Shown: in pieces, positions 44,801-53,420 of the stretch | How positions within the stretch are numbered: the first letter of the stretch is position 1 | Layout of the letters: each line of letters starts with the position of its first letter | Assembly: GCA_001604045.1 (NCBI GenBank) | Contig: LVAN01000003.1 | Span: forward strand, 127,765 to 182,501 | Reading direction: 5' to 3' | Origin: Clostridiales bacterium Firm_08 | Lineage (GTDB): Bacteria > Bacillota > Clostridia > Oscillospirales > QAKW01 | DNA: 54,737 nt | Made by a program: the position numbers and the translations under genes | Notes under the pieces: model-generated | Seen by the model: only the letters and a program-made list of their open reading frames with translations | The model's database searches: none | What the model was told of the DNA's origin: nothing

Positions 44801-46163
44801 CGACTCCATCACCGTCGGCTACGGTTCCATCGGCTCCGGCGTTTCCTCCTGGTCCACCGCGACGGAGGACGGCACTATCACCTACGCCGCGCTGACCGCG
44901 CAGTACTTCGGCGCCGACAACCACACCATCGCCATCTCCGGCCGCGGCATCGTACGCAATACCGGCGGCGATGAAAAAAAGCTGATGCCGGTCCTCTATC
45001 AGTGCATCGACTATACGATGTGCCCGGACTACGCCCCTGTCGCCGCGAGCAAGATCTACGACAACAGCCAGTATCAGGCGGACGTCGTCGTCATCAACCT
45101 CGGCACCAACGACGCCGGCAGCAACAACTCCGACCTGACCTCCGCCGAATATAAGGCGGGCTGTAAAGCCTTTATCCAGCAGGTCCGCGCGGCGCAGCCG
45201 AACGCTATCATCATCTATGCTTATGAGTTTATGAACAGCAAGTATGGCACCGAGGCCTCACAGGCTGTTTCCGAGCTCAACGCGGCGGGCGACCATAATA
45301 TTCACTATCTGCGCCTGAAGACCATCACCAGCAGTGAGAAAAACATCGGGCACCCCAACGGCGCGGCGCACGCCGATCGCGCCAACACCCTGATCGCCAA
45401 GGTCGCGGAAGTGACCGGCTGGGATCAGAACAGCAGTCACTCCTGGAACAGCGGCGTTGTTACCACCCCCGCTTCCTGCACCTCTACCGGTGTCAGGACC
45501 TTCACCTGCACCAAATGCGGCGCGACCAAAACAGAGGATATCCCGGTCACGGCGCACACCTGGGCAAGCGACTACACGGTCGATATCGAGCCGACCAACA
45601 CCACCGAGGGACGGCAGTCCATCCACTGCACCGTCTGCAACGCCGTCAAGCCCGGCTCCATCGTCATCCTTCCCGCCCTGTATGTCAAATCCGATTTGTT
45701 TGATCTGACGGTGTCTAACGCCGAGGTCTCCAACTGGCATGGACTTGATGATCGCTTTTCCATTTTCTGCACCTTCGGCATCAGCGGAACCGAGGCGCTG
45801 GCAAATGAGCCTCACGACGTCAAAGTGCTGGAATACGGCGTCCTGTACGGTACGAGTATGGACGCGGTCGCGGAATTCATCACATATGAAAGAACCGGCG
45901 AAGACACGTCGAATTTGCCCGTTGTCCGTTATATATACGGAGCGTCCGATACCGGTGTTACGCGGGTGTACAGTTCGTTCTCTTATCGGTTTAAGAATAT
46001 CAAGGCGGAAAGAGAACGCGGCATGGCGCTTTACATCCGCTATGAGTGTGATACCGAGATATATGTTGAATACAGCGCGGTCGGCGGCGCGGCGACCTAT
46101 GCCGGCGGCTACATCAACGGCGTCGGCCCGACGATCGTAGCAAGCGATAGTCTTGACGACTGA
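41826..46163 (+). CDS. Large secreted multidomain protein: duplicated beta-helix and SGNH esterase
   Basis: This 1445-residue protein begins with a signal peptide (about residues 1-32). Two related regions of about 400 residues follow (about 37-440 and 455-840), each with an entry motif (NAFSVLQTAVDTV / NAFSDLQTAIDAT, then GPGTY or CPGTY), parallel beta-helix (pectin-lyase-like) repeats and an exit motif (CNWYYTDRD / LNWYYLDRA). Residues about 860-975 look like the jelly-roll of CE2-type esterases. An SGNH domain follows with GDSIT (Ser994), GTND and HPNGAAH (His1176/His1182). Next come Cys pairs (CTKCG, CTVC) and a C-terminal domain of about 170 residues that I do not recognise. There is no SLH or sortase anchor. 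A role in plant or mucin glycan deacetylation and binding is inferred. Confidence 0.82.
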   Translation: MKTQTKRLISLLCAVLMSFGLLSGVTLPAAVAVSLTNNDVIVNLSWTESTVPATYTYQGKTYNLTWGTNAFSVLQTAVDTVTAGANVILCPGTYSTTTYIKKNLQILGPKAGIDPNVRGAKYTDDWTQSSQRGSSEANLTGVWHLGVDGATVYSACTAVTVDGITVSGDGQLRSNSGTAGHATITLRNFILNNLTKNTQAIFLRTYYGDTNSYIRNIVIENFRIKGTAASQPFAIAADSLDMSGIYVSAGYEKPLFDALGTSWADASTDAVTFRIHDCMFRDAGVNRPIYMNVQTGAITASSKSLNRDIAEKNRVTLKADHNVFIQPDTGVSSVNYSLAYALNTGNVYIEATDNTFYSTTATADSYHAVAIYATDTSLTYADKVTVRKNRFIGVSNAYTFSQAGGTVDLTGNYYESINGTVSAPVAPSGSPISCNWYYTDRDLVGKTTDPTPRFDQTDDDIVVCAAWSSSMPSTYSFEDHIYTLSAGVNAFSDLQTAIDATPSGGTLIVGPGTYGEANFTKAITVRGAMAGYSPNADGATYMDDWDLSAKWNGAQTIVNGIWTFSEDSVVDGITLTGGGRLKDNGTASSTTIEWRNLLLTGCTGSTQPLYAYHSPSNVLSRNITIEDVRIIGQTDANCIYFRGNTLTVRRVYIDDTSNKKLIDGLPLDNNNLDANITISDCMFRTVSTQVINARARNNSDTNTSVDNKSKVTINLQNNVFYHTNTTATSTNNAIAIQWSSEKTYLNITGNTIVGNAPPSAFTGIAAYAVKDSNTNAFGSLGGQFVITRNRFINVPVAVSLGSYSTTNIPLDGNYYETAAGAAVAPTKSGTVSLNWYYLDRAMTLRSDGEAPEEIVPADRLYDIETEVRWFGRTYVGSNAEHFFNWTSSGFEFNFNGTGATARLLSSNPGGTNTAYLVVYVDGVRQSPDIEMTFSKNDVVLASGLAAGNHHIKVVKRTNGRSSTAALSRLWIAEGGTKLAPPQAPCRKMQFIGDSITVGYGSIGSGVSSWSTATEDGTITYAALTAQYFGADNHTIAISGRGIVRNTGGDEKKLMPVLYQCIDYTMCPDYAPVAASKIYDNSQYQADVVVINLGTNDAGSNNSDLTSAEYKAGCKAFIQQVRAAQPNAIIIYAYEFMNSKYGTEASQAVSELNAAGDHNIHYLRLKTITSSEKNIGHPNGAAHADRANTLIAKVAEVTGWDQNSSHSWNSGVVTTPASCTSTGVRTFTCTKCGATKTEDIPVTAHTWASDYTVDIEPTNTTEGRQSIHCTVCNAVKPGSIVILPALYVKSDLFDLTVSNAEVSNWHGLDDRFSIFCTFGISGTEALANEPHDVKVLEYGVLYGTSMDAVAEFITYERTGEDTSNLPVVRYIYGASDTGVTRVYSSFSYRFKNIKAERERGMALYIRYECDTEIYVEYSAVGGAATYAGGYINGVGPTIVASDSLDD

Positions 46164-46187
46164 CGCGCTTTCCCGGTTTTGATCTCA

Positions 46188-46229
46188 AGAGCGCCGTTCT
46201 CCTTTTTGGGAGAACGGCGCTCTATCCTT
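46188..46229 (+). terminator. Terminator of the large secreted protein gene
   Basis: A 15-bp stem (AGAGCGCCGTTCTCC / GGAGAACGGCGCTCT) with a short T-rich loop is followed by ATCCTTTTG; the T-run is imperfect. Confidence 0.65.
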
Positions 46230-46242
46230 TTGTCACTAAAAA

Positions 46243-46275
46243 AACTCCCCCGAGAGCCTCGGGGGAGTTTTTTAT
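46243..46275. terminator. Bidirectional terminator, mainly for gapA
   Basis: AACTCCCCCGAG, loop AGC, and CTCGGGGGAGTT flanked by A-run and T-run. On the minus strand it follows the gapA stop by about a dozen bases. Confidence 0.9.
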
Positions 46276-46286
46276 AAGATGATCTG

Positions 46287-47318
46287 TTACGCGAGTTCCG
46301 CGAAGTATTTGATGGTGCGGACCATCTGCGTGGTATAGGAGTTCTCGTTGTCGTACCAGGAAACGACCTGCACCTGATAGGTGTCGTCGTCGATCTTGGA
46401 GACCATCGTCTGGGTGGCGTCGAACAGAGAGCCGAAACGCATACCGACGATATCCGAGGAAACGATCTGATCCTCGTTGTAGCCGTAAGACTCGTTAGCG
46501 GCGGCTTTCATCGCAGCGTTGATAGCGTCCGCGGTGATGTCCTTGCCCTTGACGACGGCGATGAGGATGGTGGTGGAGCCGGTCGGGGTCGGGACACGCT
46601 GAGCGGAACCGATCAGTTTACCGTTGAGTTCGGGGATAACAAGCCCGATCGCTTTCGCGGCGCCGGTAGAGTTGGGAACGATGTTCTGCGCGCCGGCGCG
46701 GGAACGGCGGAGATCGCCTTTCCGCTGCGGGCCGTCCAGGATCATCTGATCGCCGGTGTAGGCGTGAACGGTGGTCATAATGCCGCTGACGACGGGCGCG
46801 AAATCATTGAGCGCCTTCGCCATCGGGGCAAGACAGTTGGTGGTGCAGGACGCGGCGGAGATGATCTTGTCCTCCGGCGTCAGAACGTCGTGGTTGACGT
46901 TGAAAACGATGGTTTTCAGGTCGTTGCCGGCGGGCGCGGAGATAACGACTTTTTTGGCGCCGGCATCGATGTGCGCCTGGGATTTTTCCTTGGAAGTGTA
47001 GAAACCGGTGCATTCCAGCACGACATCAACATCCAGTTTGCCCCAGGGACAATCGGCGGCGTTTTTCTCGGCGTAGATCTTGATCTCCTTGCCGTCCACG
47101 ATGATGGAATCATCGGTGGCGGAGACGGTGTGTTTGCCCTCGCCGTAGGCGCCGGCAAAACCGCCCTGCGCGGTGTCGTATTTGAGAAGGTGCGCCAGCA
47201 TTTTCGGGCTGGTCAGGTCGTTGATGGCGACCACTTCGTACCCCTCGGCATCGAACATCTGGCGGAACGCCAGCCGTCCGATACGGCCGAAGCCGTTGAT
47301 AGCAACTTTTACTGCCAT
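46287..47318 (-). CDS. gapA: Glyceraldehyde-3-phosphate dehydrogenase
   Basis: The 343-residue glycolytic enzyme has the NAD-binding [14 protein letters not shown] at residue 8, the catalytic Cys in [12 protein letters not shown] near residue 157, and the substrate-phosphate region [14 protein letters not shown]. It is a single-gene unit with promoter and terminator, not linked to pgk or tpi in the window. AGGAAAAC precedes the ATG. Confidence 0.95.
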   Translation of the reverse strand: MAVKVAINGFGRIGRLAFRQMFDAEGYEVVAINDLTSPKMLAHLLKYDTAQGGFAGAYGEGKHTVSATDDSIIVDGKEIKIYAEKNAADCPWGKLDVDVVLECTGFYTSKEKSQAHIDAGAKKVVISAPAGNDLKTIVFNVNHDVLTPEDKIISAASCTTNCLAPMAKALNDFAPVVSGIMTTVHAYTGDQMILDGPQRKGDLRRSRAGAQNIVPNSTGAAKAIGLVIPELNGKLIGSAQRVPTPTGSTTILIAVVKGKDITADAINAAMKAAANESYGYNEDQIVSSDIVGMRFGSLFDATQTMVSKIDDDTYQVQVVSWYDNENSYTTQMVRTIKYFAELA

Positions 47319-47357
47319 GGTTGTTTTCCTCCAAAATAAAAATTTTTAGATGAGACC

Positions 47358-47386
47358 ATTTTAATATATTTCCCGTCGTATTACAA
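47358..47386 (-). promoter_or_regulatory. Promoter of gapA
   Basis: On the minus strand TTGTAA (47386-47381) and TAAAAT (47363-47358) are 17 bases apart, about 45 bases before the start codon. Confidence 0.55.
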
Positions 47387-47464
47387 TAGATTTTTCCAAA
47401 TTTCATAAAAAAAATCGAAAAAACCCCAATCAGGCGCGCTCACTTAGGGATTTTGCCCAAAAGA

Positions 47465-47493
47465 TTGATTTTTTTAAAAATATATGGTATAAT
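47465..47493 (+). promoter_or_regulatory. Promoter of the SGNH-metA-metF-metH operon
   Basis: TTGATT at 47465-47470 and TATAAT at 47488-47493 are separated by 17 bases. Transcription would start near 47500, leaving a leader of only about 25 bases, too short for a riboswitch. Confidence 0.7.
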
Positions 47494-47525
47494 TCTAAGA
47501 CTTTAGTATAATAGGAGAGTTTCCT

Positions 47526-48521
47526 ATGAAGATCGACACAAGAGAGATCGAACAGATCACGTTCGGCGCGGTACGGATGACCGAAACGAACGAGGGCGTT
47601 TGCTTTGACCGTTTCACCGAGCAGGCGAAACGGCTTTATGAAATGACCCGGAAAGATTTTTATCTCAAAGCGCTTTGTCCGGCGGGGGTCACGCTTCGTT
47701 TCCGCACCGACAGCGAAACGCTGGGACTTTCCATCACGGCGGCGAAGGGTTCGTCGCGGACCTTTTTCGCGCTGGACGTGGAGGTGGACGGAAAATACCT
47801 TGGCAGTATTATAAATTTCGAGGAGGACGCTTCTTCGACCGTCTATTCTCACAATCCCGCGCCGCTCGGAGATTTTTCCGGACATTTTGACCTTGGCAAG
47901 GGAGAAAAGAACGTATGTGTTTATCTGCCTTGGTCCGTGCGGCTGACTTTGCGTGAGATGACGCTGGACGACGGCGCCTGGCTTTTGCCGCTGCCTTATA
48001 AGAAAAAGGCGCTGATGTTCGGGGACTCCATCACGCAGGGATATGACGCGAGATACCCCTCACGCCGCTACGCTTCCCAACTCTGCAAATGGCTGGACGC
48101 CGAGGAACACAGCCGCGCGATCGGCGGAGAGAAGTTCTGTCCCGCTCTTGCCGCCTGCAGGGAACCTTTCACACCGGATCTCATCACGGTCGCCTACGGC
48201 ACCAATGACTGGTCTCACAGTCCGAAAGAGACTTTTATGAAAAACGCGCGTCTGTTTTTTGAAACGCTTGCCGCCGAATATCCGACCGTCCCGGTCTACG
48301 CCATCACGCCGATCTGGCGGGCGGATGATGAGGCGCGCGAGATGACCTTCGCCGCCGCCGCGGACTATATCGCGGAGTGCGCCGCGATCCACCCCAAAGC
48401 GCGCGTTATCCGCGGCATCGACGCACTGCCCCATGATATCACGCTGTTCGCGGACGGAAACCTGCACCCAAACGACGCTGGCTTTGACCGTTACTTTGCT
48501 TATCTGAAAGAGGAATTTTAA
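47526..48521 (+). CDS. SGNH/GDSL-family hydrolase, cytosolic
   Basis: The 331-residue protein has an N-terminal jelly-roll-like domain (about 1-155) and a C-terminal SGNH hydrolase domain: block I ALMFGDSITQGY (Ser near residue 168), block III YGTNDWSH, and block V DGNLHPND with the catalytic Asp and His. The layout resembles CE2/CE3-like carbohydrate esterases, but there is no signal peptide. AGGAGAG precedes the ATG. Its stop directly abuts the metA start, so it is the first gene of the methionine operon. Confidence 0.8.
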   Translation: MKIDTREIEQITFGAVRMTETNEGVCFDRFTEQAKRLYEMTRKDFYLKALCPAGVTLRFRTDSETLGLSITAAKGSSRTFFALDVEVDGKYLGSIINFEEDASSTVYSHNPAPLGDFSGHFDLGKGEKNVCVYLPWSVRLTLREMTLDDGAWLLPLPYKKKALMFGDSITQGYDARYPSRRYASQLCKWLDAEEHSRAIGGEKFCPALAACREPFTPDLITVAYGTNDWSHSPKETFMKNARLFFETLAAEYPTVPVYAITPIWRADDEAREMTFAAAADYIAECAAIHPKARVIRGIDALPHDITLFADGNLHPNDAGFDRYFAYLKEEF

Positions 48522-49442
48522 ATGCCTATCAAGATCCCGGGCGATCTGCCCGCCGCAAAAGTCCTGCAAGAGGAAAATATTTTTGTGATGGATATCGACC
48601 GCGCGATGTCGCAGGATATCCGTCCGCTGCGCATCCTGGTCCTCAACCTGATGCCTACCAAGATCACCACCGAGACACAGCTCGCGAGGCTTCTCGGCAA
48701 TACGCCGCTGCAGATCGATATGGAACTGCTGACGGTCAGCCGCAGGCCCAAGCATACGTCGGCGGAGCATATGTTCGCGTTTTACAAGACCTTTGACGAG
48801 GTAAAAAACGAATTTTACGACGGGCTGGTCATCACCGGCGCGCCGGTGGAACAGATGCCTTTCGAGAGCGTGGACTATTGGCAGGAACTTTGCGCTATCA
48901 TGGAATGGAGCAAAAGCCATGTGTACAGCACGCTGCATATCTGCTGGGGCGCCCAGGCGGGGCTGTATTATCACTACGGCATCCGCAAGATCCCGCTGCG
49001 GGAGAAACTGTCCGGCGTATACGCTCACCGCGTCACCCACAAGGGTTCCATTTTGTTCCGCGGGTTTGACGACACCTTCTGGGTCCCTCATTCCCGCCAC
49101 ACAACGATAGAACGCGCGGCGGTGGAAAAAGAAAAACGCCTCAAGATCCTCGCGGAAAGCGATAAAGCGGGCGTTTACGCGCTGTCCACCGACGGCGGAC
49201 GGCAGATATTCATCACCGGACATTCGGAATACGACGCCGGCACCCTGCGGGACGAATACCTGCGGGACAAGACGGCGGGGCTCTCTCCCGCACTGCCGGA
49301 AAACTATTTCCCCGATGATGACGACACTAAAGAACCGATCTGCCGCTGGCGTTCCGGCGCCCATCTGTTGTTTTCCAACTGGCTCAACTATTTTGTTTAT
49401 CAGGCGACGCCTTACTCTATTGAAACGATCGGAGAGATTTGA
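48522..49442 (+). CDS. metA: Homoserine O-acetyltransferase (MetA family)
   Basis: The 306-residue enzyme activates homoserine for methionine synthesis. Its start follows the family pattern ([20 protein letters not shown]). The acyl-accepting Cys lies in [12 protein letters not shown] near residue 140 and the catalytic His/Glu in ITGHSEYD. In this family the residue after TGAPV or TGAPL decides the acyl donor: Glu goes with acetyl-CoA and Gly with succinyl-CoA. Here it is Glu110 (TGAPVE), so acetylation is predicted. It begins immediately after the preceding stop codon and is followed two bases later by metF. Confidence 0.92.
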   Translation: MPIKIPGDLPAAKVLQEENIFVMDIDRAMSQDIRPLRILVLNLMPTKITTETQLARLLGNTPLQIDMELLTVSRRPKHTSAEHMFAFYKTFDEVKNEFYDGLVITGAPVEQMPFESVDYWQELCAIMEWSKSHVYSTLHICWGAQAGLYYHYGIRKIPLREKLSGVYAHRVTHKGSILFRGFDDTFWVPHSRHTTIERAAVEKEKRLKILAESDKAGVYALSTDGGRQIFITGHSEYDAGTLRDEYLRDKTAGLSPALPENYFPDDDDTKEPICRWRSGAHLLFSNWLNYFVYQATPYSIETIGEI

Positions 49443-49444
49443 CC

Positions 49445-50326
49445 GTGAAACTCGACACCGTACTGAAAAACGACCGCTATGAGATCTCCTTTGAGGTGTT
49501 CCCGCCCAAGGCGGATACGGCGTTTGAGAGCGTCCGCGCCGCCGTGGAGGACATCGCGGCGCTGCGCCCCTCTTTTATGAGCGTCACCTACGGCGCGGGC
49601 GGCGGTACCAGCCGCTACACGCTGGACATCGCGAAGGACATCAAGGAACGGTTTGATGTTCCGATGCTGGCGCATCTCACCTGCGTTTCCTCTACCCGGG
49701 AGACGATCCGCCGCGCCATAGAGGATATGAAAACGGCGGGCATTCAGAATGTGATGGCGCTGCGCGGAGACCTGACGCCGGAACTCGCCGAAAGCGACCG
49801 TTCCGGCTGGGCGTACCGTCATGCCGTCGATCTTATCCGTGAGATCAAAGAGAGCGGCGCCGATTTTTGCATCGGCGGCGCGTGCTATCCCGAGATCCAC
49901 CCCGAAAGCGAGGATCAGAAAGAGGATATCCGGTATCTCAAAGAAAAGGTGGACGCCGGATGCGACTTTCTGACAACGCAGATGTTTTTTGACAACAACC
50001 TTCTGTTTAATTTTTTGTATAAGATCCGCGAGGCGGGCATCACGGTGCCGGTACTGCCCGGCATTATGCCCATCACCAGCGGCAGGCAGGTGGAACGCGC
50101 CATCAAACTGTCCGGCTCTTTTATGCCCCAGCGTTTCAAGAGCATCGTCGATCGCTTCGGTCACGATGAGGCGGCGATGATGCAGGCGGGCGTCGCTTAC
50201 GCGACGGATCAGATCATCGACCTGTTCGCCAACGGCATCCGCCACGTCCATATTTACTCGATGAACAAGCCGAAGGTGGCGGCGAGTATTCTTGCCAACC
50301 TTTCGGATATCATAGGAAAATGCTGA
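49445..50326 (+). CDS. metF: 5,10-methylenetetrahydrofolate reductase
   Basis: The 293-residue FAD-dependent TIM barrel makes 5-methyltetrahydrofolate for methionine synthase. Visible motifs are SFEVFPPK at the N-terminus, SVTYGAGGG, AHLTCVSSTRETI and MFFDNNLLFNF. GTG 49445 follows GGAGAG at eight bases; a TTG six bases earlier overlaps the metA stop and is less likely. It overlaps the activation-domain gene by seven bases, which fits a shared folate/B12 pathway. Confidence 0.92.
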   Translation: MKLDTVLKNDRYEISFEVFPPKADTAFESVRAAVEDIAALRPSFMSVTYGAGGGTSRYTLDIAKDIKERFDVPMLAHLTCVSSTRETIRRAIEDMKTAGIQNVMALRGDLTPELAESDRSGWAYRHAVDLIREIKESGADFCIGGACYPEIHPESEDQKEDIRYLKEKVDAGCDFLTTQMFFDNNLLFNFLYKIREAGITVPVLPGIMPITSGRQVERAIKLSGSFMPQRFKSIVDRFGHDEAAMMQAGVAYATDQIIDLFANGIRHVHIYSMNKPKVAASILANLSDIIGKC

Positions 50327-50928
50327 CCGTAATGAACTTCGCCCCGCCGCCCTTCCGGGCAAAAGAGGCGCTGCGCTACGCCGGACATAAGACCAAAGAC
50401 CTGCCGCCCGCCGTGCGGACGCTGATGGAGGATTGCCTTGCCGAAGCGGAGGGTTCCCTCTCTTTTTCCGTCTGTTATGACAGAGTCGCGGCAGTGCGCC
50501 AGAACGGTGTCCTGCGGATCGGCGATCTTGAAACGGCGTCAAAGGCCGTGGCGGCCGCTCTGCGCGGTTGTGACGAGGTACTGCTGTTTGCCGCGACGGT
50601 CGGCGCCGGGATGGACCGTCTCACGCGCCGCTACGAACGTTTGTCTCCCGCGCGGGCGCTGATGCTGCAAGGGATCGGCGCGGAGCGGGTGGAAAGTTTG
50701 TGTGACCTGTTCTGCGCCGCGTTTGGGGAAAGGCTTGCGGCGGAGGGCAAAGCGCTTTTGCCCCGCGTCAGCCCGGGCTATGGCGATATCCCGATGGAAA
50801 TGCAGCGCGATTTTTTTCGCGCGCTGGATCTTACCCGCCGTCTCGGCGTAACGCTGGGAGACGATCTGCTGATGACTCCGACCAAATCTGTCACCGCGCT
50901 CGCGGGCATTGTTGAGGAAGCGAAATGA
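50320..50928 (+). CDS. Stand-alone methionine synthase activation domain (SAM-binding)
   Basis: The 202-residue protein corresponds to the C-terminal reactivation domain of cobalamin-dependent methionine synthase, which binds S-adenosylmethionine and lets the oxidised cobalamin be remethylated. Diagnostic segments are GAERVESLCDLF, the SAM-contact motif RVSPGYGDIPMEMQRDFF and the end motif MTPTKSVTALAGI. Its companion metH, starting in a four-base overlap, lacks this domain, so the two products together make a complete enzyme. Detached forms are known in some anaerobes and Thermotogales. Confidence 0.88.
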   Translation: MLTVMNFAPPPFRAKEALRYAGHKTKDLPPAVRTLMEDCLAEAEGSLSFSVCYDRVAAVRQNGVLRIGDLETASKAVAAALRGCDEVLLFAATVGAGMDRLTRRYERLSPARALMLQGIGAERVESLCDLFCAAFGERLAAEGKALLPRVSPGYGDIPMEMQRDFFRALDLTRRLGVTLGDDLLMTPTKSVTALAGIVEEAK

Positions 50929-53318
50929 ACGTAAAACAACTGATCCAAAATGAGATCGTCCTGTTGGACGGCGGGACCGGCACCCTGCTGCAGGAAGCGG
51001 GTCTGCCCGTCGGCGAGCGCCCGGAGCGCTGGAACGTCACTTATCCCGACGTACTGCAAAGCATCCACAAGGCGTATTTTGACGCGGGCTCTCACATCGT
51101 TTGTACCAACACCTTCGGCGCCAACCCCTTTGCCTTTGGAGAAAAGGAGTTGGAAGAGATCGTTCGCGCCGCCCTGCGAAACGCGAGGATCGCGGCGGCG
51201 GAAAGCGGCGCGCCGCAGCCGAAGTTCGTCGCGCTGGACGTGGGCCCTTCGGGGAAACTGCTTTCGCCGCTCGGAACGCTTCCCTTTGAGGACGCCGTCG
51301 CCGCTTTCGCCGCCGTCATGAGGATCGGCGCCGAGGCGGGCGCAGACCTCATCGTCATCGAGACGATGAACGACAGTTACGAGACCAAAGCCGCCCTGCT
51401 GGCGGCCAAAGAGCAGACCGACCTTCCGGTGCTGGTCAGCAACGCCTACGGCGGCGACGGCAAACTGATGACCGGCGCCGATCCCGCGGCGATGACCGCA
51501 CTGCTGGAAGGTATGGGCGCCGACGCGATCGGTATGAACTGCTCCCTTGGACCCGATCAGCTCGCGCCCATCGCCGCGGAGTACCTTCGCGTCGCTTCCG
51601 TCCCTGTTTTGCTCAAACCCAACGCCGGGATGCCTCGCAGAGAAGGGGACCGCACCCTTTTTGACGTCGGTCCCGATGAATTTGCCCAAAAGGTCGCCGC
51701 CCTGGTCAAACAGGGCGTACGGATCGTCGGCGGATGCTGCGGCACCACGCCCGCGCATATCAAAGCGCTGTCCGAGGCTTTGCGCGGCGCGCGTCCCGTT
51801 CCGCTGACGGATAAAAACCGTACCGTCGTATCCTCCTATACCCACACGAGGGTATTTTCCGATCTGCCGCTGCTCATCGGAGAGCGCATCAATCCCACCG
51901 GCAAGAAACGATTTAAAGAAGCCCTGCGGGCGAACGATATCGACTACATCCTCACCGAAGGTCTCAAACAGCAGGAGGCGGGCGCGCATATTCTGGACGT
52001 CAACGTCGGCCTGCCGGAGATCGACGAGCCGAAACTTCTGACGGATGTCGTCCGTGCCCTGCAATCGGTGACCGATCTGCCGCTGCAGATCGACTCCTCC
52101 GATCCCGCCGCGATGGAAAAAGCCCTTCGCGTATACAACGGCAAAGCGCTGATCAATTCGGTCAACGGCAAGGCGGAGAGTATGAAGGCGGTCTTTCCGC
52201 TGATGAAAAAATACGGCGGCGTCGCCGTCGCGCTGACGCTGGACGAGGGCGGCATCCCGCCCACGGCCGGGGAGCGTATCGCCATCGCGCGAAAAATCGT
52301 CGAGACGGCGGCGTCCTACGGGATCTCCCGAAAGGATCTGGTATTCGACACCCTTACGATGGCGGTCAGCGCGGAAAAAAACGCCGCCTGTGTGACGCTG
52401 GACGCCTTACGGGGCATCCGTTATGAGATCGGCGCGCATACGCTGCTCGGCGTTTCCAACGTTTCCTTCGGTCTGCCCGCCCGGCCCCTCGTCAACGGCG
52501 CCTTTTTTGCCGCCGCGATGGAAAACGGACTGTCCGCCGCCATCCTCAATCCTTTTTCGGTCGAGATGATGAAGGCGTGGCATACCTTCCGCGTACTGCA
52601 CGGCCTGGACGAGGGATGCGCCGACTACATCGCGTTCGCGGACGGACTTTCCGTGTCCGACACCGCGTCGGCCGCGCCCGTTAAGGAGACGGAGACCGTC
52701 GATACGCTTCGCCGCGCGATCGTCAAGGGACTCAAAGACCGCGCCGGCCTTCTCGCGGCAGAGCGCCTGGAGACCGTGGAACCCCTCGCGCTGGTGAAGG
52801 AGGAGATCATCCCCGCGCTGGACGAGGTGGGCAAGGCGTACGAGGCGGGAAAGATCTATCTGCCCCAGCTTTTGATGAGCGCCGAGGCGGCGCAGGGCGC
52901 GTTCCTGCGCGTCAAAGAAAAAATGCCGGCGCAAAGCGGCGGCGGAAAATGTGTTTTTGTTCTGGCGACAGTCAAGGGAGATATTCACGATATCGGAAAA
53001 AACATCGTTCGCCTTCTGCTGGAAAACTACGGTTATGACGTTATCGATCTCGGCAGAGACGTCCCGCCTGAAACTTTTGTGGATGAAGTCGTGCGCCGCA
53101 AGGCGCCGCTTGCCGGACTTTCCGCGCTGATGACCACCACCACGCCCGCGATGGAGGAGACGGTAAAACTCCTTAAACAAAAAGCGCCCTGGTGCCGCGT
53201 CATCGTCGGCGGGGCGGTGGTCACCCGGGAGTACGCCGACTCCATCGGCGCCGACGCCTACGGCGCGGACGCGATGGAAACGGTCCGTTATGCCGACGGC
53301 GTTTATGAAACGCTATAA
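50925..53318 (+). CDS. metH: Cobalamin-dependent methionine synthase lacking the activation domain
   Basis: The 797-residue enzyme transfers the methyl group of methyltetrahydrofolate to homocysteine via cobalamin. Residues 1-290 form the homocysteine barrel, with zinc cysteines in GMNCSLGP and GGCCGTTPAHI. Residues about 310-570 form the pterin-binding barrel (GERINPTGKKRFKEAL, DVNVGLPEID). Residues about 590-797 are the B12 cap and Rossmann domains, with the lower-ligand motif DIHDIGKN. It stops after the B12 domain; the activation domain is encoded just upstream. A strong terminator follows. Confidence 0.93.
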   Translation: MNVKQLIQNEIVLLDGGTGTLLQEAGLPVGERPERWNVTYPDVLQSIHKAYFDAGSHIVCTNTFGANPFAFGEKELEEIVRAALRNARIAAAESGAPQPKFVALDVGPSGKLLSPLGTLPFEDAVAAFAAVMRIGAEAGADLIVIETMNDSYETKAALLAAKEQTDLPVLVSNAYGGDGKLMTGADPAAMTALLEGMGADAIGMNCSLGPDQLAPIAAEYLRVASVPVLLKPNAGMPRREGDRTLFDVGPDEFAQKVAALVKQGVRIVGGCCGTTPAHIKALSEALRGARPVPLTDKNRTVVSSYTHTRVFSDLPLLIGERINPTGKKRFKEALRANDIDYILTEGLKQQEAGAHILDVNVGLPEIDEPKLLTDVVRALQSVTDLPLQIDSSDPAAMEKALRVYNGKALINSVNGKAESMKAVFPLMKKYGGVAVALTLDEGGIPPTAGERIAIARKIVETAASYGISRKDLVFDTLTMAVSAEKNAACVTLDALRGIRYEIGAHTLLGVSNVSFGLPARPLVNGAFFAAAMENGLSAAILNPFSVEMMKAWHTFRVLHGLDEGCADYIAFADGLSVSDTASAAPVKETETVDTLRRAIVKGLKDRAGLLAAERLETVEPLALVKEEIIPALDEVGKAYEAGKIYLPQLLMSAEAAQGAFLRVKEKMPAQSGGGKCVFVLATVKGDIHDIGKNIVRLLLENYGYDVIDLGRDVPPETFVDEVVRRKAPLAGLSALMTTTTPAMEETVKLLKQKAPWCRVIVGGAVVTREYADSIGADAYGADAMETVRYADGVYETL

Positions 53319-53332
53319 TTCGCGACAAGAAT

Positions 53333-53379
53333 GAAAAGGGAGAGAAATCTTGATTTCTCTCCCTTTTCATATTTTTTTG
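53333..53379 (+). terminator. Terminator of the methionine operon
   Basis: A perfect 16-bp stem (GAAAAGGGAGAGAAAT / ATTTCTCTCCCTTTTC, loop CTTG) is followed by ATATTTTTTT. Confidence 0.92.
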
Positions 53380-53395
53380 TTTTGTGTGCATACTA
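53366..53395 (+). promoter_or_regulatory. Probable sigma-G (forespore) promoter of spoVAD
   Basis: TTCATA at 53366-53371 and CATACTA at 53389-53395 are 17 bases apart; the -10 box matches the sigma-G consensus exactly and the -35 is one base from TGCATA. It starts 25 bases before the spoVAD start. The -35 box is also the foot of the metH terminator stem and its T-run fills the spacer. Confidence 0.65.
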
Positions 53396-53420
53396 ATCCC
53401 GAAAGAAAAGAGATGATGGT

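Noticed and set aside
47493-47526. SAM riboswitch controlling the methionine operon
   Set aside because: The predicted leader is only about 25 bases, and no SAM-I or SAM-II core was seen in 47319-47525.
50925-53318. metH broken at its 3' end
   Set aside because: The missing activation domain is encoded intact just upstream in an overlapping gene, so this is a split enzyme, not a pseudogene.
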